From contig NEUS01000041.1 of the NCBI GenBank assembly GCA_002288455.1, forward strand, positions 1 through 32,599: a DNA stretch of 32,599 bases. Reading direction: 5' to 3'. This stretch comes from Opitutia bacterium Tous-C1TDCM (lineage in GTDB: Bacteria; Verrucomicrobiota; Verrucomicrobiia; Opitutales; Opitutaceae). Positions 30,636 through 32,599 of the stretch are shown one piece after another; the first letter of the stretch is position 1, and the number at the start of each line of letters is the position of its first letter. Under the pieces are notes generated by a model. The model was not told the DNA's origin, did not search any database, and worked only from the letters and a program-made list of their open reading frames with translations. A program made the position numbers and the translations under genes.

Positions 30636-32592
30636 AGATCGTGGGCTGCGGGGTGGCGGCGGCGGCGCGTTCGGCGGCGGCGCCGAGTTCGAGCAGGTGG
30701 GCGACGCGGTCGGCGTCGTAGACGCAGCCGCCCCAGCTGCCGCCGCTGGCGTTTTGCAAAGCGGCCCAGAGACGCGTGTCGGCGGGGACGCGCGGGTCGG
30801 GTTGCAGTTGCGGGTGGCGGTCGCGGGTCGCGAGTTCGGCGGCGGCGGGGCCGACGACATCGACGGAGCCTTCGAGGGTGCGCGTGTCGATCATCAGGCG
30901 GATCAGGTCGCCGTCGCGGACCTGGGCGATGGGGCCGCCGGCCCAGGCCTCGGGGCTGATGTGGCCGATGCAGGCGCCGGTGGAGACGCCGGAGAAACGG
31001 CCGTCCGTGATGAGCGCGATGCGTTGGCCGTCTTTCACGTACTTCAGGGCAGAGGTGATTTGGTAGGTCTCGGGCATGCCGCAGCCGGGGCCGATGCCGA
31101 TGAGGACCATGACATCGCCGGCTTTGACGCGCGCGGCCTTCACGGCGGCGATGGCGTGGGCCTCGCTGGTGAAGACGCGGGCCGGGCCTTCGTGGCGGTA
31201 GACGCCGTCGGCGCCGACGAGTTGGGGCGAGATCGCGGTGCTCTTCACGAGCGCGCCCTCGGGGGCGAGGTTGCCGCGGAGGAACGTGATGGTGCTGGTG
31301 AGACCGCGTTCGCGGGCGCGGTCGGGGGCCATGATGACGTGGTCGGGATCGATGCCGTCGAGGTTGCGCAGTTTCTCGCGGAGGCGGCGGCGGCGTTCGG
31401 ACGTTTCCCACCAGGCGAGGTTTTCGCCTAGGCTGCGGCCGGAGACGGTGCGGGCGCCGAGCTTGAGGAGACCGGCGTCGCGCAGGTGCAACATCACTTC
31501 GGGTACGCCGCCGGCGAGGAAGACCTGGACGGTGGCGTAGTGCTGGGGGCCGTTGGGGAGAACGTCGACGAGGCGCGGGACGGAGCGATTGATGCGGGCC
31601 CAATCGTCGACGGTGGGGCGGCGCAGGCCGGCGGCGTGGGCGATGGCGGGGATGTGGAGGACGAGATTGGTGGAGCCGCCGAAGGCCGCGTGGACGACCA
31701 TGGCGTTGTAGATGGAGTCGTCGGTGAGCAGATCGCGCGTGCGCAGCCCCTGCGCTTCCATGGCCATGAGGGCGGAGGCGGAACGGCGGGCGAGATCGCG
31801 CCAGATTTCGGCGCCGGAAGGCGAGAGGGCGCCGTGCGGGAGGGAAAGGCCGAGGGCTTCGGCGACGACCTGGCTGGTGGCGGCCGTGCCCATGAATTGG
31901 CAACCGCCGCCGGGGGAGCCGCAGGCCTTGCAGCCCATTTCGGCGGCGTAATCGAGGGTGACCTCATCGCGGGCGAAACGGGTGGCGAGGGTTTGGACCT
32001 TGCCGGTGTCTTCGGCTTCCTCGGCGAGGAGGGTGACGCCGCCGGGGACGAGAATGGTCGGCAGATCAGGAATGCCGGCGAGGGCCATGAGCATGGCGGG
32101 GAGGCCCTTGTCGCAGGTGGCGATGCCGAGCACGCCCTTGCGCGTGGGCAGCGAGCGGATGAGACGGCGAAGGACGACGGCGGCGTCGTTGCGGTAGGGC
32201 AGGCTGTCGAGCATGCCGGCGGTGCCGTTGGTGCGGCCGTCGCACGGATCGCTGACGTAGCCGGCGAAGGGGACGCCGCCGGCGGCGGTGATCACGCGGG
32301 CGGCTTCCTCCATGAGCAGACCGACTTCCCAATGGCCGGTGTGGTAGCCGAGGGCGACGGGCGAGCCGTCGGGGGCGCGGATGCCGCCTTGGGTGCTGAG
32401 GATGAGGTATTGTTGGCCGCGGAGGAGTTCCGGTTTCCAGCCCATGCCGGCGTTCTGCGTGAGGCCGAAGAGATCGCCGCTGGCCATGTGGCGGAGCTGG
32501 TTGGGCTCGAGGGGCAATTTGCCGGCGGGACCGGCGGCAGTGGTGCGCAGCGCGTAGATGGCGTCGGAGGCGGAATCGAGGAGAGGGTCCAT
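30631..32592 (-). CDS. Sugar-acid (D-xylonate-type) dehydratase, YjhG/YagF family
   Basis: This is a 653-residue protein that resembles E. coli YjhG (655) along its whole length by recall, for example [14 protein letters not shown] at 39-52, [13 protein letters not shown] at 112-124, [19 protein letters not shown] and [18 protein letters not shown]. It belongs to the IlvD/Edd superfamily. Cys117, Cys160 (TCDKGLPA) and Cys231 (GGGCQF) are the expected iron-sulfur ligands, and Lys162 sits where the carbamylated lysine is expected. YjhG/YagF dehydrate D-xylonate to 2-keto-3-deoxy-xylonate, the entry to the Dahms or Weimberg routes; other aldonates are possible. The start ATG 32592 fits the family N-terminus, and only 7 bp lie upstream in the window. 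It is not IlvD of branched-chain synthesis, which is shorter (about 560-615). Confidence 0.9.
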   Translation of the reverse strand: MDPLLDSASDAIYALRTTAAGPAGKLPLEPNQLRHMASGDLFGLTQNAGMGWKPELLRGQQYLILSTQGGIRAPDGSPVALGYHTGHWEVGLLMEEAARVITAAGGVPFAGYVSDPCDGRTNGTAGMLDSLPYRNDAAVVLRRLIRSLPTRKGVLGIATCDKGLPAMLMALAGIPDLPTILVPGGVTLLAEEAEDTGKVQTLATRFARDEVTLDYAAEMGCKACGSPGGGCQFMGTAATSQVVAEALGLSLPHGALSPSGAEIWRDLARRSASALMAMEAQGLRTRDLLTDDSIYNAMVVHAAFGGSTNLVLHIPAIAHAAGLRRPTVDDWARINRSVPRLVDVLPNGPQHYATVQVFLAGGVPEVMLHLRDAGLLKLGARTVSGRSLGENLAWWETSERRRRLREKLRNLDGIDPDHVIMAPDRARERGLTSTITFLRGNLAPEGALVKSTAISPQLVGADGVYRHEGPARVFTSEAHAIAAVKAARVKAGDVMVLIGIGPGCGMPETYQITSALKYVKDGQRIALITDGRFSGVSTGACIGHISPEAWAGGPIAQVRDGDLIRLMIDTRTLEGSVDVVGPAAAELATRDRHPQLQPDPRVPADTRLWAALQNASGGSWGGCVYDADRVAHLLELGAAAERAAAATPQPTIS

Positions 32593-32599
32593 CGGAAAA

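Noticed and set aside
30631-32592. Naming this gene ilvD (dihydroxy-acid dehydratase)
   Set aside because: Length of 653 residues and full-length resemblance to YjhG place it in the sugar-acid dehydratase branch of the IlvD/Edd superfamily.

Overview
High-GC, densely coding bacterial DNA that looks chromosomal and most like the Opitutaceae (phylum Verrucomicrobiota). The reasons are: two TonB-dependent receptors with a shared N-terminal signature and no SusD partner, an ECF sigma factor, two AraC-type regulators, several sulfatases, a PF12831-type FAD oxidoreductase, and weak or absent Shine-Dalgarno sites before most genes. The taxonomic call is an inference from gene content; no marker gene was tested.

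Left part (1-16817): a leftward polysaccharide-use locus. Reading along the minus strand it runs TonB-dependent receptor (15792-12553), secreted FAD oxidoreductase (12224-10626), TonB-dependent receptor (10594-7478), secreted heparinase II/III-type lyase (7034-4437), sulfatase without a signal peptide (4432-2957) and GPH-type sugar symporter (2960-1554). The last three are tightly coupled (4-nt gap, then a 4-nt GTGA overlap). An AraC/cupin regulator diverges from the locus at one end and a XylR-like regulator converges on it at the other. A truncated ECF sigma gene lies at the left edge. A plausible scheme is outer-membrane capture and import of an anionic sulfated glycan, periplasmic cleavage, inner-membrane import, and final desulfation in the cytoplasm.

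Middle (17162-23505): tRNA-Ser(UGA), a stand-alone cyclic-nucleotide-binding domain protein, an unrecognised secreted protein, and three exported sulfatases in tandem with 5-nt spacers (AtsA-like, sulfamidase-like and iduronate-2-sulfatase-like in transcription order). All four sulfatases in the window carry the cysteine-type maturation motif, but no formylglycine-generating enzyme is present here.

Right part (23652-32592): a small secreted EF-hand protein, a secreted esterase, an alanine/serine-glyoxylate-type aminotransferase, a secreted bicupin protein, a two-gene split version of the fused membrane/spermidine-synthase-like protein, xylulokinase, and a YjhG/YagF-type sugar-acid (xylonate) dehydratase.

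The most unusual signal is the repeat content. At least four families of degenerate short tandem repeats, with unit lengths 7, 7, 8 and 9, sit at gene boundaries. The 9-nt family is the only one inside genes: it is read in frame and encodes the hydrophobic core of the signal peptides of all three tandem sulfatases, and unit number differs between them by exactly one unit (3 residues). A further dispersed element, reading GTAGC..CGAGCG..AGCGAGTGG, follows three different genes in the same orientation and in one case supplies the stop codon.
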